DNA of 64,000 nucleotides, taken from NCBI RefSeq assembly GCF_000190415.1, contig NZ_AEWF01000006.1, positions 106,936 through 170,935 of the forward strand, read 5' to 3'. Each line of letters starts with the position of its first letter. Positions within the stretch are counted from its first letter, which is position 1. The notes beneath the pieces are model-generated. The model did no database searches, was not told where the DNA came from, and saw only the letters and a program-made list of their open reading frames with translations. The stretch is from Candidatus Odyssella thessalonicensis L13 (GTDB lineage: Bacteria; Pseudomonadota; Alphaproteobacteria; Paracaedibacterales; Paracaedibacteraceae). This document shows positions 1 through 9,965 of the stretch, piece by piece. A program made the position numbers and the translations under genes.

Positions 1-308
1 TTTTAGATATGCATGGACTGTCTAATCTCACTTCCATTGGAGATTATTTTCTCAAAAAATGTATCAATCTTACCTCTTTAGATATGCATGGACTGTCTAA
101 TCTCACTTCCATTGGAGATAGTTTCCTTAAGGGTTGTACCCACCTTACCTCTTTAGATATGCGAGGGCTGTCCAACCTTACTTCTATTGGAGATGATTTT
201 CTCAAAAAGTGTACTAATCTTATTTCTTTAAATACTGAAGGATTACCACCTGAGATCCTTACTCTTCTGAAAGCAAGAATGATGCCTTACCATCTACATC
301 TTCTGTAA
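1..308 (+). CDS. Leucine-rich-repeat protein, C-terminal end (cut by window edge)
   Basis: The reading frame is open to the left edge (first full codon at base 3), so this is the 3' end of a longer gene. It shows three near-identical 25-residue repeats built on GLSNLTSIGD followed by FLxxCxxLTSLDM, a BspA-like leucine-rich-repeat pattern, then a cap starting LNTEGLP. The gene at 499-1848 ends with the same repeat and the same cap, so the two are tandem paralogues. Such repeats normally bind proteins. A role as an exported host-interacting protein is inferred from the neighbour, because the N-terminus is not visible here. Confidence 0.85.
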   Translation, partial: LDMHGLSNLTSIGDYFLKKCINLTSLDMHGLSNLTSIGDSFLKGCTHLTSLDMRGLSNLTSIGDDFLKKCTNLISLNTEGLPPEILTLLKARMMPYHLHLL

Positions 309-498
309 CAAGGGAAAATAGGGTAGCCTTTAAGTTTGATAAGGACACATAAATAAGTGGGGCCTACTAATAGATGATTATTCCCTGCTTTATTTCCATA
401 AAATAGCAAATATAATCTAAAAAGATAATTGAACCACACCTTTCCCTCTCCTATATTGAGACAAAATAATAAAATAAAATATAAGGGTTAATATTCCC
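309..498. other. Spacer between the two LRR genes
   Basis: About 190 bases of AT-rich sequence with no open frame of interest. It presumably carries the promoter of the downstream LRR gene. No clear terminator hairpin was seen. Confidence 0.4.
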
Positions 499-1848
499 AT
501 GAAATTCTATCAATTATTGCTTATGGGCTGTCTCTGGACGATGACTTGCAAAGCAAATGATCGTGAAAATAAGGAGCAATTCAACTTCCTCGATCTTCCG
601 CTTGAGATTGTCACCAATATCGCCGCTCTTTCTGATGCTGAGACAAGCTTAGCTCTGAGAACTACCTGCCGCCTCACCAAAGAGTGTGTCGATGAGTTTT
701 ACCTATTAAGCTTGAAGAAGAATTTTAATACTTTTACAGAAACATTTGAGGCCGAATTTGAGGAGTTCCCTTTAGAATATAAAAAGAGCTTGTTTAAGTC
801 GATCGCAACAAATCTTCTCAACAATGACGGCTGTTTCTTTGTTCCCCAGACAAGCTGGCTTGAGAGAGATTTGTCAAAAGATTACTTAAGCATTAGCCTT
901 TATCGTTATCTTAAAAAGGATAAGGCGTGGGCGCAGGAGTTATTTAGCACGCTCTTCGATAAACGGATACCCAAGAAAAATGCTGACCTTGCCCTCACCC
1001 TCCTTATGGCTTGCCTACCTGTTACCCATATTTATGGAGCTCCCGAAATATCAGATTCTTCTAGAGTTGTTCAAAGATTTAAGGAAGTCCATCATGAGAC
1101 CCTGATTAGAGCACTCAAGAAGCTAAAAGCAGAGCATGGTTACTTCCTTGTCGGCCTAGATCACGATAAAAAAAGGCTGACGACAAAGCCGCATTTTATC
1201 GTAGTGAATCAATCGAATGCTGAGGGTCTTAAGCGCCTTAACCAAGAAGGTTATCTTCCCGACAATCATCCTCATACGATTGTTTATAATATTGATGAAA
1301 AAAATGCTACCTCAATCTGCCGTGACCTTAATATAGGTAAGCTCATCTTAACAAACATAAATAATAAATGTACTTCCATTGGGCCTAGTTGTCTTTTCCT
1401 CCGCGGGTGCACCAATCTAACTTCATTAGATATGCGAGGACTGTCTAATCTCACCGCCATTGGCGCTTCATTTCTCGAGAGGTGTATCACTCTTACTTCT
1501 TTAAACATGCGGGGGCTGTCTAATCTCACTTCCATTGGAAGTGCTTTCCTTCGAGGATGCATCAGAATTACTTTTCTTGATACCCGAGCACTGTTTAATG
1601 TTACTACGATTCGAGAGTTTTTCCTTGCGGAGTGTACCAACCTTACCTTTTTGGATATGCGGGGGTTGTCTAATCTCACTTCCATTAAATATTTCTTCCT
1701 CTACAGGTGCACTAGCCTTAATTCTTTAAATACTGAGGGATTGCCGGCTAAGGTCCTTACTCGTCTAAAAGCAAGTATGGAGAATTCCACCCACAGCTCC
1801 TTGATTACGGAAAACCAGGGTAGCCCTAAAGGCGATAACGCTGCATAG
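499..1848 (+). CDS. Secreted F-box-like leucine-rich-repeat protein (putative effector)
   Basis: 449 residues. The N-terminus (MKFYQLLLMGCLWTMTCKAN) looks like a Sec signal peptide. Residues about 30-68 resemble an F-box: FNFLDLPLEIVTNIAALSD followed by a conserved TCR. After a unique middle part, residues about 290-425 hold five BspA-like leucine-rich repeats (MRGLSNLTSIG...F...CTNLT) of 25 residues, ending in the cap LNTEGLP. In bacteria, F-box plus LRR architecture is typical of effectors that plug into host SCF ubiquitin ligases; that function here is inference. A signal peptide rather than a type IV secretion tail would imply a Sec-dependent first step. It is the tandem paralogue of the partial gene upstream. 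Confidence 0.75.
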   Translation: MKFYQLLLMGCLWTMTCKANDRENKEQFNFLDLPLEIVTNIAALSDAETSLALRTTCRLTKECVDEFYLLSLKKNFNTFTETFEAEFEEFPLEYKKSLFKSIATNLLNNDGCFFVPQTSWLERDLSKDYLSISLYRYLKKDKAWAQELFSTLFDKRIPKKNADLALTLLMACLPVTHIYGAPEISDSSRVVQRFKEVHHETLIRALKKLKAEHGYFLVGLDHDKKRLTTKPHFIVVNQSNAEGLKRLNQEGYLPDNHPHTIVYNIDEKNATSICRDLNIGKLILTNINNKCTSIGPSCLFLRGCTNLTSLDMRGLSNLTAIGASFLERCITLTSLNMRGLSNLTSIGSAFLRGCIRITFLDTRALFNVTTIREFFLAECTNLTFLDMRGLSNLTSIKYFFLYRCTSLNSLNTEGLPAKVLTRLKASMENSTHSSLITENQGSPKGDNAA

Positions 1849-1966
1849 GTTATAGAGCAAGCAGACTGACTTCATTATAAGTTATTAGCTTGTAAAGGAT
1901 AAAGATTAGAAAACAAGCTAAGCCTCATCAAGGATGGGCATACTCATCGCCCTTAAGAGCTTAGGG

Positions 1967-2929
1967 TTAATCTAAATAAGACTGAATCCAGTCTAAATAG
2001 GGGGACACAGGTATGGCAATACTGTAAGATATCTGATCCCTCTGCACCGCCTCCGATTGAATAGCCGCTATGTAATATTTGTCACCTTTTTTGGTGATGA
2101 AGGGACTGCCGCTGCTTCCATAGGCCGCCTTGGTTTGAAGGGGGTGGTGGCTTTCTTGTCTTAAGTATTTATCAGTTCCGAACTCAGGGGCCTCATATCT
2201 TTCATAAAATAATTTCAGGTTAGAGGTGTAGGTAAGGTTAGTAATGCCAAGATGCCGAATAGCCACTTTATGGCTTGGCCTTACTTGAAATAATCGTCCA
2301 TTATTGAGATGAATCATCCCAAAGCACGGATTGAATACTCTAACGCCTGAAACGTTGCGGGGATCGATGGCGCTGGGAAGAAGGGGCAGAAAAGTATTGG
2401 AGGGAAGATTGATAGGAGACTTTAATTTAAGGATAGCTAAGTCAGGTCCTTGTTGCACAAATATCTCTTCCTCAACTCGGCGAATGCGGCTTCTTAAAAT
2501 ATCTTCATCGGTAAAAGAGGCTCCTAACTGCCCAAATTGATAATGCTGATGTTCACAGGGTAAGAGTTTTCGCCAGGTTCTAGTAGGATAGGCAATAATT
2601 GTCTCAACGTTGGCACTTAGGTCAAGATCCGGGCAAGCCAGAAAATCAGAGTCGACACATAGCTTGGCTGTCTCTGAATCGAGCTGCCACTTTTCAACAA
2701 CGTGGTGTGCTGTGAGTGCCGTCGTCGGATTGAGAAGAACAGCACTTCCTGAGTACGGCGGTGAGGGCGTATCCATGTTACATAGGAATCCCGTCGATTG
2801 ACAAGGCAGCTCTTCGCGGGCCCGTCGAATAGATTCCTCGATTATCGAAGGATTATTAGTGAGAAAATCATGGGCTTGAGCATTTTCTAATCCCAGGAGT
2901 ACACTGATTATCCAAACAATACACATCAT
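1967..2929 (-). CDS. Secreted trypsin-like serine protease (S1 family)
   Basis: The start is placed at 2929 because a strong AAGGAGG lies just upstream and the product then begins with a signal peptide (MMCIVWIISVLLGLENAQA); the frame is open further upstream to 3052. About 320 residues. The catalytic triad can be read: His in LTAHHVVEKW, Asp in DLAILKL, Ser in YGSSGSPF, with a C-terminal strand ending AIPVSPYLDWIQ. It probably acts in the periplasm or outside the cell. It is the first of three divergent-family proteases read leftward (with 3232-4056 and 4143-5162), and a fourth exported protease lies at 40485. The substrate is unknown. Confidence 0.85.
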   Translation of the reverse strand: MMCIVWIISVLLGLENAQAHDFLTNNPSIIEESIRRAREELPCQSTGFLCNMDTPSPPYSGSAVLLNPTTALTAHHVVEKWQLDSETAKLCVDSDFLACPDLDLSANVETIIAYPTRTWRKLLPCEHQHYQFGQLGASFTDEDILRSRIRRVEEEIFVQQGPDLAILKLKSPINLPSNTFLPLLPSAIDPRNVSGVRVFNPCFGMIHLNNGRLFQVRPSHKVAIRHLGITNLTYTSNLKLFYERYEAPEFGTDKYLRQESHHPLQTKAAYGSSGSPFITKKGDKYYIAAIQSEAVQRDQISYSIAIPVSPYLDWIQSYLD

Positions 2930-3231
2930 GACTCTTCCCCCTCCTTGTCCCCTATTAAACAAAAGATAGAATAGACAGCAGGGATCCCCTACTTGAAAAA
3001 CCTCCCAGTTTTTACAGCTATTCTTCTTAATCAGATGTACTGCCACTCTCAAATATTGATAAGCGGCCCTTAAGCCGCTTTAAAAACTACTCATGACAAC
3101 AATTGTCTGTTTAATGCGCATACTGCTAATTTCTAAGGAAGAGAGAGGATATGTCTATAAAGTTTATCCTTATTCTAAGTGACTCTTACAAATCTGCACA
3201 GTTCTTTCAAAGACTAACTCTTCTTGAACGC

Positions 3232-4056
3232 TTATGACGGGGAACAACAGGTAAAAGTTGTTCGATGACCTCTACAATTATGATACGGCTGCTGGTGCGG
3301 ATCTCTTCTTAAACGGGACTGAATGTGAGGCGTTGATGAAGGCAAGTGATAAGAGTCCGCTTTGCTATAATCAACTTCGTATCCCATATCTTTTAAGGAG
3401 GCTAACGTAAGCTTACTTAAAGGATTGATCTCATCCGTATTATAATAGCCAGTCATCAATTCATTATAGAATATTGTCTCACTCCAGTGGGCCCCTGCCG
3501 TTCCCTCACCGCCGCCTTTTTGAAGCGGAACTCCCGCCTGTTTTTTCTGAGTTAGCCGGCTATACACCCTTGTGGCATTTTTACCTATAAAATAAGATCT
3601 ACCAGAACGGCCCACTTTTACGAGCTGATCTTCTTCCCACAGGGTACCAAAGCCCAGGGCATGGATAAGTTCATGGGTTACAATATTAACGAGTCCCGGA
3701 TCATTCAAATCTGCAACATCAATTTGCATCTCCCCTTGATCTGGATAGAATAATCCTTCCGGCGAAGATGGCAACCAATGCGTCGGAGCGGCTTGAGCAA
3801 GAGTCCCGCCAATTCCGTCTAACTCGGTTAACGAGACACGCACAACCATATCAAATTTTTGATCACGTGGTTTGTCATAGGTGGTGACAATAACCTCCCC
3901 TAGCCTTGCCGCCGCCCTAGTCAATTCTACCTTATATTGAGGCTTTAAATAACTGTCATAAGCAAACCCGATCTGCATTGCTTCACACACGGATGCAAGG
4001 TCGAGGACAGCTCCAATTATTGCGGCCGCAATAATTCTAAAATTTCTTGAAATCAT
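3232..4056 (-). CDS. Secreted zinc metalloprotease, leishmanolysin-like (M8)
   Basis: 274 residues with an N-terminal hydrophobic segment (IIAAAIIGAVLDLASVCEA) that fits a signal peptide. The zinc motif is HELIH inside NIVTHELIHALGFG. About 60 residues later comes HWSETIFYNELMTGY, which matches the third-ligand region and ELMTG signature of leishmanolysin-type enzymes. The tail after about residue 245 is basic and low in predicted order. It sits between two other exported proteases on the same strand, with spacers of about 90 and 180 bases, suggesting a common role in host or prey protein degradation. The metalloprotease call is firm; the M8 family assignment is from memory of the ELMTG motif. 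Confidence 0.85.
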   Translation of the reverse strand: MISRNFRIIAAAIIGAVLDLASVCEAMQIGFAYDSYLKPQYKVELTRAAARLGEVIVTTYDKPRDQKFDMVVRVSLTELDGIGGTLAQAAPTHWLPSSPEGLFYPDQGEMQIDVADLNDPGLVNIVTHELIHALGFGTLWEEDQLVKVGRSGRSYFIGKNATRVYSRLTQKKQAGVPLQKGGGEGTAGAHWSETIFYNELMTGYYNTDEINPLSKLTLASLKDMGYEVDYSKADSYHLPSSTPHIQSRLRRDPHQQPYHNCRGHRTTFTCCSPS

Positions 4057-4142
4057 TATTTTATTCCTTATTAATGGGATAACTTTCTTGATATCGCCAA
4101 AGAAACTTGACGATATTTATTGCTAAACTAAAGGTGGAAAAA

Positions 4143-5162
4143 TCAAGCATTCCCTATCCTTCCATCTTGAAGTTGACACAGTGGTACAAATTGTGAATTA
4201 GCCTGATAATAATAAATAGGAGACTTATGGATCAGAGTAATAAAGCCATTTTTTATAAAACTATTTCCGAGCACATTCTTATAAATGGGGTTCTCATCCG
4301 ATACTCTTAGCATTGCTAAAGATATATCCATTAAAGTCAAAGAAGTAGAGCCTCGTAAAGATAAAACAGCTTTTATAAGCATGGTTCTATGCCAGGTAAC
4401 AATGGTACCCAGAGCTCTAATTCTCTGAGGTCTTTGCCCACTGCTCATAAACGCGTCAGCCATACTATCGTAGACCGCACTGCTGAAAGTTTTAGAAAAT
4501 TCGTGAGATTCACATAATCTTTCATCCTGTTGGACATTAATAAGAGTCAAACGAGCTGAATTATTACGGATACAGGTAAATTCATTATCTCCGACACAGG
4601 CTTGGCCGTTTTCTAGCTCAGAGATAAATTTTGGGCGGCTTGCGGGATTATGATAGCGGTAGAACTGAGTGGTTAGATCAGCAAAAGCTTCATGAAAAGC
4701 CGCAAGATGGGCTGATTGAGAGTCTAGCCAGCTCGGCCGGAAATAATCTAGAACCATATGTCCTGTTTCGTGGGCGACAATCCCTTGGTCGTGGGCAGTA
4801 GCGTAAAGGCTCCATCCATCAGACTGGATAATATAAGGAAAATTAAGCGCTCTATTTCCATTAACACGAGAATAGGAAGCATTCACCTGATCCAAGACAC
4901 TGTCGGTGCGTAAGGAGAAGTATAAGTGCCCAATTTGAGCATCTTGCCGGTACATGCTAACCACACCATTGATAACATTTAAGGCTTCTTGTCCATCTCT
5001 TGAGATTTGCTCGTTTGATAAATCTAGCAATCGCCAATCTTCGCTACTGTGTGAAGGTGAGAGAGCAAAGATTGATAACACACTTGCTAACGTTAATAAG
5101 GCGCTCTTCGTCTTTAAACTTTTTATTCTATTTAATAGCGTACCATATTGTAATTTCAGCAT
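4143..5162 (-). CDS. Secreted HExxH-type zinc metalloprotease (gluzincin-like)
   Basis: 339 residues. Signal-peptide-like segment SALLTLASVLSIFALSPSHS near residues 22-40. The zinc-binding helix is IVAHETGHMVLD, and about 30 residues later FHEAFADLTTQFYRY supplies the Glu-containing third-ligand helix, as in thermolysin/fungalysin-type gluzincins. The C-terminal 130 residues are unassigned. It is the most upstream gene of the leftward three-protease cluster. It could instead belong to an unnamed bacterial family with the same HExxH...EAFAD arrangement. Confidence 0.75.
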   Translation of the reverse strand: MLKLQYGTLLNRIKSLKTKSALLTLASVLSIFALSPSHSSEDWRLLDLSNEQISRDGQEALNVINGVVSMYRQDAQIGHLYFSLRTDSVLDQVNASYSRVNGNRALNFPYIIQSDGWSLYATAHDQGIVAHETGHMVLDYFRPSWLDSQSAHLAAFHEAFADLTTQFYRYHNPASRPKFISELENGQACVGDNEFTCIRNNSARLTLINVQQDERLCESHEFSKTFSSAVYDSMADAFMSSGQRPQRIRALGTIVTWHRTMLIKAVLSLRGSTSLTLMDISLAMLRVSDENPIYKNVLGNSFIKNGFITLIHKSPIYYYQANSQFVPLCQLQDGRIGNA

Positions 5163-5274
5163 ATTTATTTTACCTCTGTGTTAAGCTGACAACGCCGTAA
5201 CAGTAGAGGATAAAACAGTTATTGTTTATCCGAGAAATATACTTACGTAGGGTACTTAAGCATCACACTTTTAA

Positions 5275-5540
5275 GAGGAGGGGTTTTCAGGGGGCACAGA
5301 AAAAATTCTGATCACCTATGAGGGCGGCAGCATGATTAAGTTTAAAAAACAGCTCACCGATCTCTCTGTCATTGACCAGGACATCCATACAGTGCTCAGG
5401 TATTGTGCGGATAAGGTTGCTGAATACAGGTCAGATAAATAGACCCTGCTTGGCTTCTTTGGGAACAGATGCGGAAAGCCATCCCAGACAAAGCGAACCT
5501 AACCTTTATTATCCACTCAATTAAAAAGGAAATAAACTAA
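5275..5540 (+). pseudogene. Frameshifted gene remnant, unknown family
   Basis: An open frame from about 5275 reads GFSGGTEKILITYEGGS, MIKFKKQLTDL and so on to a TAG at 5440. The next frame continues directly as DPAWLLWEQMRKAIPDKANL to a TAA at 5538-5540. Joined by a one-base shift, the two give a coherent peptide of about 85 residues rich in charged residues. No family recognised. It probably is the relic of a longer gene. The remaining spacer (5541-5894) shows nothing coding. Confidence 0.4.
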
Positions 5541-5894
5541 GACAGAATGAGAAAGAATGAGACAGACGACAATTCTCACTTAGAGCTAGATTGCGAGGAC
5601 AGAGAAGTCATCTTATTGACTCTCTAATTGTGCCTTGACCATTTCACAGCTTTCCATTTACTTTGAAGTTAGGCTCAAATTAGATCTCAATTTAAACCGA
5701 TGGCACAGTTCATTGAACACTCCCACCGGCTTACGTAAATACTTTATAATATGGATTGATGTTCCTGATTCTAGGTACTACATCAGATAAGAAGCAGTAG
5801 TTTCTCTCTTTTCTTGAGGAGAACCTACCTTTCTTCCATAAACTTTCAATTTTGTTCACACAACCTAAAAACCTTATTAAAATCCTTTATAGAG

Positions 5895-7025
5895 CTATGA
5901 TGCTGCTCTTGAGGCTAATTTGGAACTACGTGAAGAAATAAAACCAAATAATTTTTTGTAATTTTTTTCTATTACAGATTTATTGGGTGCATTCCTAATC
6001 CATCCTATATGAGAAGGAAATTTATTTTCTATATCAGCGTTCCTAAGGCGGGCGCTTAACGTTCTTAACTTAAGAGGTTGGTTTTCTGAGTCCCGATATT
6101 TATCTTGTATTTTATGAATAAGTTCCTCTAATTTCTTTTTGTCACCTTGGTTAATATCATTGAGTAAAGATTCACATTCTTCGAGGGTAACCATGTTAAT
6201 GATATCTTCCATAAATCTTTGCTTTAGAGTAAGTTTACTTCCCTTAGCAACACTGCGCGGGCGCTTAGCAGGTCTTTGCTCTGTACTTTCACTTTGTCGA
6301 TGAGAAAGAATGGCAGCAGCAATTCGTCCGATCTCGATCAATATTTCTTGGCTTTGGGAATCGAGCTGAGTTTTTTCCACCTTGTCGCGCCTGCACCTGT
6401 CCTTAATTATACTTAATTGATATTTGGACGTTAAGGCGTCTACAAAAGCATCAAGTGCCTTCCTTCCCCCTGCTTGTCCTACATTCATACTTTTCCGAAG
6501 GGCTATCTCTTTCAAGAAATGTTCTTTTACTTTAGGCTCTAAATTAATGATCCCTAATAAATTTTTATAGAAGAGATTTAAAATTTCTTTTTTCTTCTTT
6601 GTTTCTGGCAGGTCGAAAGAGTGTATTAAGCTGAGGTAATATGTTTTTGAGATAAGATTAGGATCCACATTTTCATAAAATGAGAAGCTGTAATCGGAAG
6701 CTATTTCCTCTTCCTCGCCTAGAATTATGGTAGAGGGATTATGCTTTCTTTTGTCGCCTACCTCTGGTTGCGTAGCGGTAAATAATTCATAGTCCTGCGC
6801 CTGAGGTAGGAAACTAGCAGATTCAAAACTAAAAAGAGAGTCGATAGTCCCTTCTATAGATTCCACCACTTGCCAGTCAGAGGCAAGAGACCGCTCTTCC
6901 GAATAAACAGAGAACTCATCTTCTGAATTAAGAAGAGAGTGAATAGACATTTTTGAAGAGACGTCTTCCATGGCTTGGAGTGCTGTCATAGACAGCAATA
7001 ATGTCAATAAACCTTTGTTTATCAT
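5895..7025 (-). CDS. Secreted protein of unknown function, paralogue 1 of a tandem pair
   Basis: 376 residues beginning with a signal peptide (MINKGLLTLLLSMTALQA). It is closely similar over its whole length to the neighbour at 7541-8686. The first third is acidic and serine-rich and probably disordered. The middle is helical (KKKEILNLFYKNLLGIINLE). A strongly basic stretch, EQRPAKRPRSVAKGSKL, near residue 255 resembles a nuclear localisation signal, and a second basic patch (KRKHN) lies near residue 93. The last 100 residues end in a conserved IGWIRNAPNK block. No known domain recognised. The combination suggests an exported, possibly host-targeted protein, which is inference. Confidence 0.75.
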   Translation of the reverse strand: MINKGLLTLLLSMTALQAMEDVSSKMSIHSLLNSEDEFSVYSEERSLASDWQVVESIEGTIDSLFSFESASFLPQAQDYELFTATQPEVGDKRKHNPSTIILGEEEEIASDYSFSFYENVDPNLISKTYYLSLIHSFDLPETKKKKEILNLFYKNLLGIINLEPKVKEHFLKEIALRKSMNVGQAGGRKALDAFVDALTSKYQLSIIKDRCRRDKVEKTQLDSQSQEILIEIGRIAAAILSHRQSESTEQRPAKRPRSVAKGSKLTLKQRFMEDIINMVTLEECESLLNDINQGDKKKLEELIHKIQDKYRDSENQPLKLRTLSARLRNADIENKFPSHIGWIRNAPNKSVIEKNYKKLFGFISSRSSKLASRAAS

Positions 7026-7540
7026 TGGGTTATGAATCCTTTACGAGAGTTATAAGATCTATGTAGGAACGGATTTATTCAATTTCCAGTCCTATTTAGA
7101 TTTCCTTAAAAAAATTTTTCTATATTTCTTAATATAAGTTCAGCCTCATTTAGACACTAAGCTTTAGGCTGAGGAATAGTCTTCAGTTGAGGAAAAGCGG
7201 ATCAAAATAAAATGACTTCTTAAATAGCCTTCATTTTTTATGCATCTCTTTCGAGAGGGGCTGCTGAAACAATGCATTTTTTACCTTGGCGAGAGACCTT
7301 TTTAAAAGCTAGCCTTCCTCACTGATTGCAAAGCAATGCTTATTGCCCTGGAAATGGCTGCATATCAAATCTATCCTGTAGGAGTGAGTAAGCTAAGTAG
7401 ACTTACAACTGATAAAGTCGAAGTATGACTTCAGAGAAAAAGGGTAGTTTCTCCTTTTTCTTAATGAGAAACTACCTTTCTTCCATAAGCTTTAGATTTT
7501 AGTGACGTAGCTAAGAAGCTGATTAGAGACTTTTATAAAG
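7026..7540. other. Spacer between tandem paralogues
   Basis: About 500 bases with no supportable gene. Part of it resembles the spacer 3' of the 5895-7025 gene: the phrase 'gagaaactacctttcttccataa' near 7468 is nearly repeated near 5818, so the duplication that created the pair included 3' flanking sequence. Confidence 0.45.
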
Positions 7541-8686
7541 CTATGATGCTTGTCTAAGGGATAAAGCGGAACTATGAGACCCAATAAGACGCAACAAGCT
7601 TTTATAATTTGCTTCTATCACAGCTTTATTGTCAGCGTCTCTAATCCAGGCAATATGATGAGGAAATTTACTTTCTATATGTTCACGTCTGAGGCGGCCG
7701 CTTAAAGTTTTTAATTTAAGAGGTGCTTTTTCCGCGTCACAATATTTTTCTTGTATTTTATGAATAAGTTCTTCTAATTTCTTCCTGTTACCATCGCAAA
7801 TATCATTGAGCAAAGATTCACATTCTTCGATGGTAACCATATTAATGATATCTTCCATAAATTCTTGCTTTAGAGTAAGTTTACTTCCCCTAGTAACACT
7901 TCGCGGGCGCTTAGCGGATCTTTGCTCTGTACTTTCACTTTGTCGGTGAGAAAGAATGGCAGCAGCCACTCGTCCAATCTCGACTAATATTTCTTGGCTT
8001 TGGGAATCGAGTTGAGTTTTTCCCACCTTGGCGCGCCTGCACCTGTCCTTAATTACACTTAACTGATATTTGGACGTTAAGGCGTCTACAAAAGCATCAA
8101 GTGCCTTCCTTCCCCCTGCTTGTCCTACATTCATACTTTTCCAAAGGGCTATCTCTTTCAAGAAATGTTCTTCTACCTTAGGCTCTAAATTAATGATCCC
8201 TAATAAATTTTTATAGAAAAGATTTAAAATTTCTTTTTTCTTCTTTGTTTCTTGCAGGTCGAAAGACTGTATCAAATTAAGGTAATATGTTTTTGAAAAT
8301 AGGTTAGAATCAACATTTTGGTAAGATGAGATGTTGCTATCGGAAGCTATTTCTTCTTCCTCGTCTAGAATTAGGGTAGTGGCATCATGCTTTCTTTTCT
8401 GACCCGCCTCTGGTTGCGTAGCGGCAAATAATTCATAGTCCTGCGCCTGTGGTAGGAAACTAGCAGACTGTAAACTAAGAAAAGAGTCGATAGTCCCTTC
8501 TATAGATTCCACCACTTGCCAGTCAGAGGCAAGAGCCCCCTCTTCCTCTTCAGAGATTGGATTAAGAAGAGAAGAAATAGACATATTTCTTAGAGGTAAT
8601 TCCTCCCTGCGTCCTGAAGATAAGTCTTCCATAGCTTGAAGCGCCGTCATAGACAGCAATAATGTCAATAAGCCTTTATTTATCAT
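7541..8686 (-). CDS. Secreted protein of unknown function, paralogue 2 of a tandem pair
   Basis: 381 residues, same signal peptide (MINKGLLTLLLSMTALQA) and same layout as the gene at 5895-7025. Identity is high in the central helical block and the basic block (EQRSAKRPRSVTRGSKL near residue 260) and lower in the acidic N-terminal third and the C-terminal 60 residues, where substitutions cluster. Both copies are intact, so both appear to be maintained. Function unknown; nuclear-targeting of a secreted effector is a possibility only. Confidence 0.75.
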   Translation of the reverse strand: MINKGLLTLLLSMTALQAMEDLSSGRREELPLRNMSISSLLNPISEEEEGALASDWQVVESIEGTIDSFLSLQSASFLPQAQDYELFAATQPEAGQKRKHDATTLILDEEEEIASDSNISSYQNVDSNLFSKTYYLNLIQSFDLQETKKKKEILNLFYKNLLGIINLEPKVEEHFLKEIALWKSMNVGQAGGRKALDAFVDALTSKYQLSVIKDRCRRAKVGKTQLDSQSQEILVEIGRVAAAILSHRQSESTEQRSAKRPRSVTRGSKLTLKQEFMEDIINMVTIEECESLLNDICDGNRKKLEELIHKIQEKYCDAEKAPLKLKTLSGRLRREHIESKFPHHIAWIRDADNKAVIEANYKSLLRLIGSHSSALSLRQAS

Positions 8687-8995
8687 TGGTTTATAGATCC
8701 TTTACTAAAGTTATAAAATTTATGTAAGGACGGATTTATTCAATTTCCAGTCCTATTTAATTTTTCCTAAAAATTTTTTATATGTATTCAAACTCGTTTA
8801 AACGCGAAGCTTTAAACTGAAGAAAAGCTGATACGAGCAAAAGAACTTCCGTGTGAAATTAAAAAAGTTAGGCTTTATCCTCACTTTTATTTTGATCTAT
8901 TAAATTTCTTAGATACTTTTAACTATTCCCCTCTCTCAGTGATCGAGATATGCTAGAGTCGGAAAAGAGGGAGAATAGTCTTCAGATATACTTAA

Positions 8996-9629
8996 TTATT
9001 TCGGTAAAAATGCCTTAGGCATATTTTGGTAAGTCTGCCTCAGGCCAAACCCACTAAGATTAAAGCGGATAGCTTCAGCGCTACGGATTAAGCCATTTTC
9101 AGTAGGGACACAAATAGCATCCAAAGTAAGTTGACCTAATTCAATGGGTTTTTGATCTGGTCTTGAAGGTACAGGATAAACGCTTACCTTGAAAGGAAAG
9201 GCTTCCAGGGCAAAAGTATCAGCAAAATTACTTGCTTCGCCGATCGGTACTAATTTCTTACCTTCGTCATAATTGAAAACATATTTTTTTGAAAGCTCCT
9301 TTACGCTCTTGCTTTCGAGCAGGAGAACGGCTCGATCGTACGGGGCATCTAGCACCCTCGGCGGAGAAACTAATAGCGATGGGCGGGGTCTTGAGATAGT
9401 TTTTAGATTCAATAATCTGATCTTGGACCTCTTTCGGTAGAACATTGGCGCCAATCGCATTAATCCCTTGATTAAATGTTTGCATTATCACCCTACCGAT
9501 ATTTGGATTTTCCACATCTTTTTTCCCATCACCTTGATGAGTAAATGCTGGAGAAGCTGACACCGCGAAAGCAATAGCACTGGGCATCAAAAGCCCACTT
9601 TTTTTCCTTCCCAAACCTTTAAAATTCAT
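8996..9629 (-). pseudogene. Frameshifted exported protein of unknown function
   Basis: Two overlapping minus-strand frames make one protein. The first (from 9629) starts MNFKGLGRKKSGLLMPSAIAFAVSASPAFT, an export signal, and reads well to about SKNYLKTPPIAISFSAEG. The second continues VLDAPYDRAVLLLESKSVKE to the stop at 8996. The switch lies near 9340-9400, in a stretch containing short G runs on the plus strand. The full product would be about 200 residues. It may be a decaying gene, a slippage site or an assembly error. No domain recognised. Confidence 0.6.
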
Positions 9630-9965
9630 GTTAAATCCTTATCCCTTAAATTAAGTGTGAAAATATAGTATTTTAAAACTAAAAAATTTTATAGAATTAC
9701 GTTATTTTTCATAAATGGGGGGCTGTTTTTTAAAGGTCAAGGGGAAGTTATTATAAAGTAGAACTTTACAGTTCGAGAATTATAGATAGGTTATTTTATT
9801 ACCTTTATTAGGCCTTAACTCATAAAACTTAAGCCCTTAAAGGACAGTCACTCCCTTCTAAATATAAAAAATATTACTTTACGCTTTACACGAAAAGTCA
9901 TATTGAATAATTAAAACTAAGACCAATATAAGGGTAAGATTAATTTTACTTCTGGACAAAAAGTT
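9630..9965. other. Divergent promoter region
   Basis: About 335 very AT-rich bases between the leftward 9629 gene and the rightward 9966 gene. It must hold both promoters. No open frame or clear hairpin stands out. Confidence 0.4.

Noticed and set aside
1284..1685. 133-codon minus-strand frame inside the LRR gene
   Set aside because: Shadow of the repetitive LRR coding sequence.
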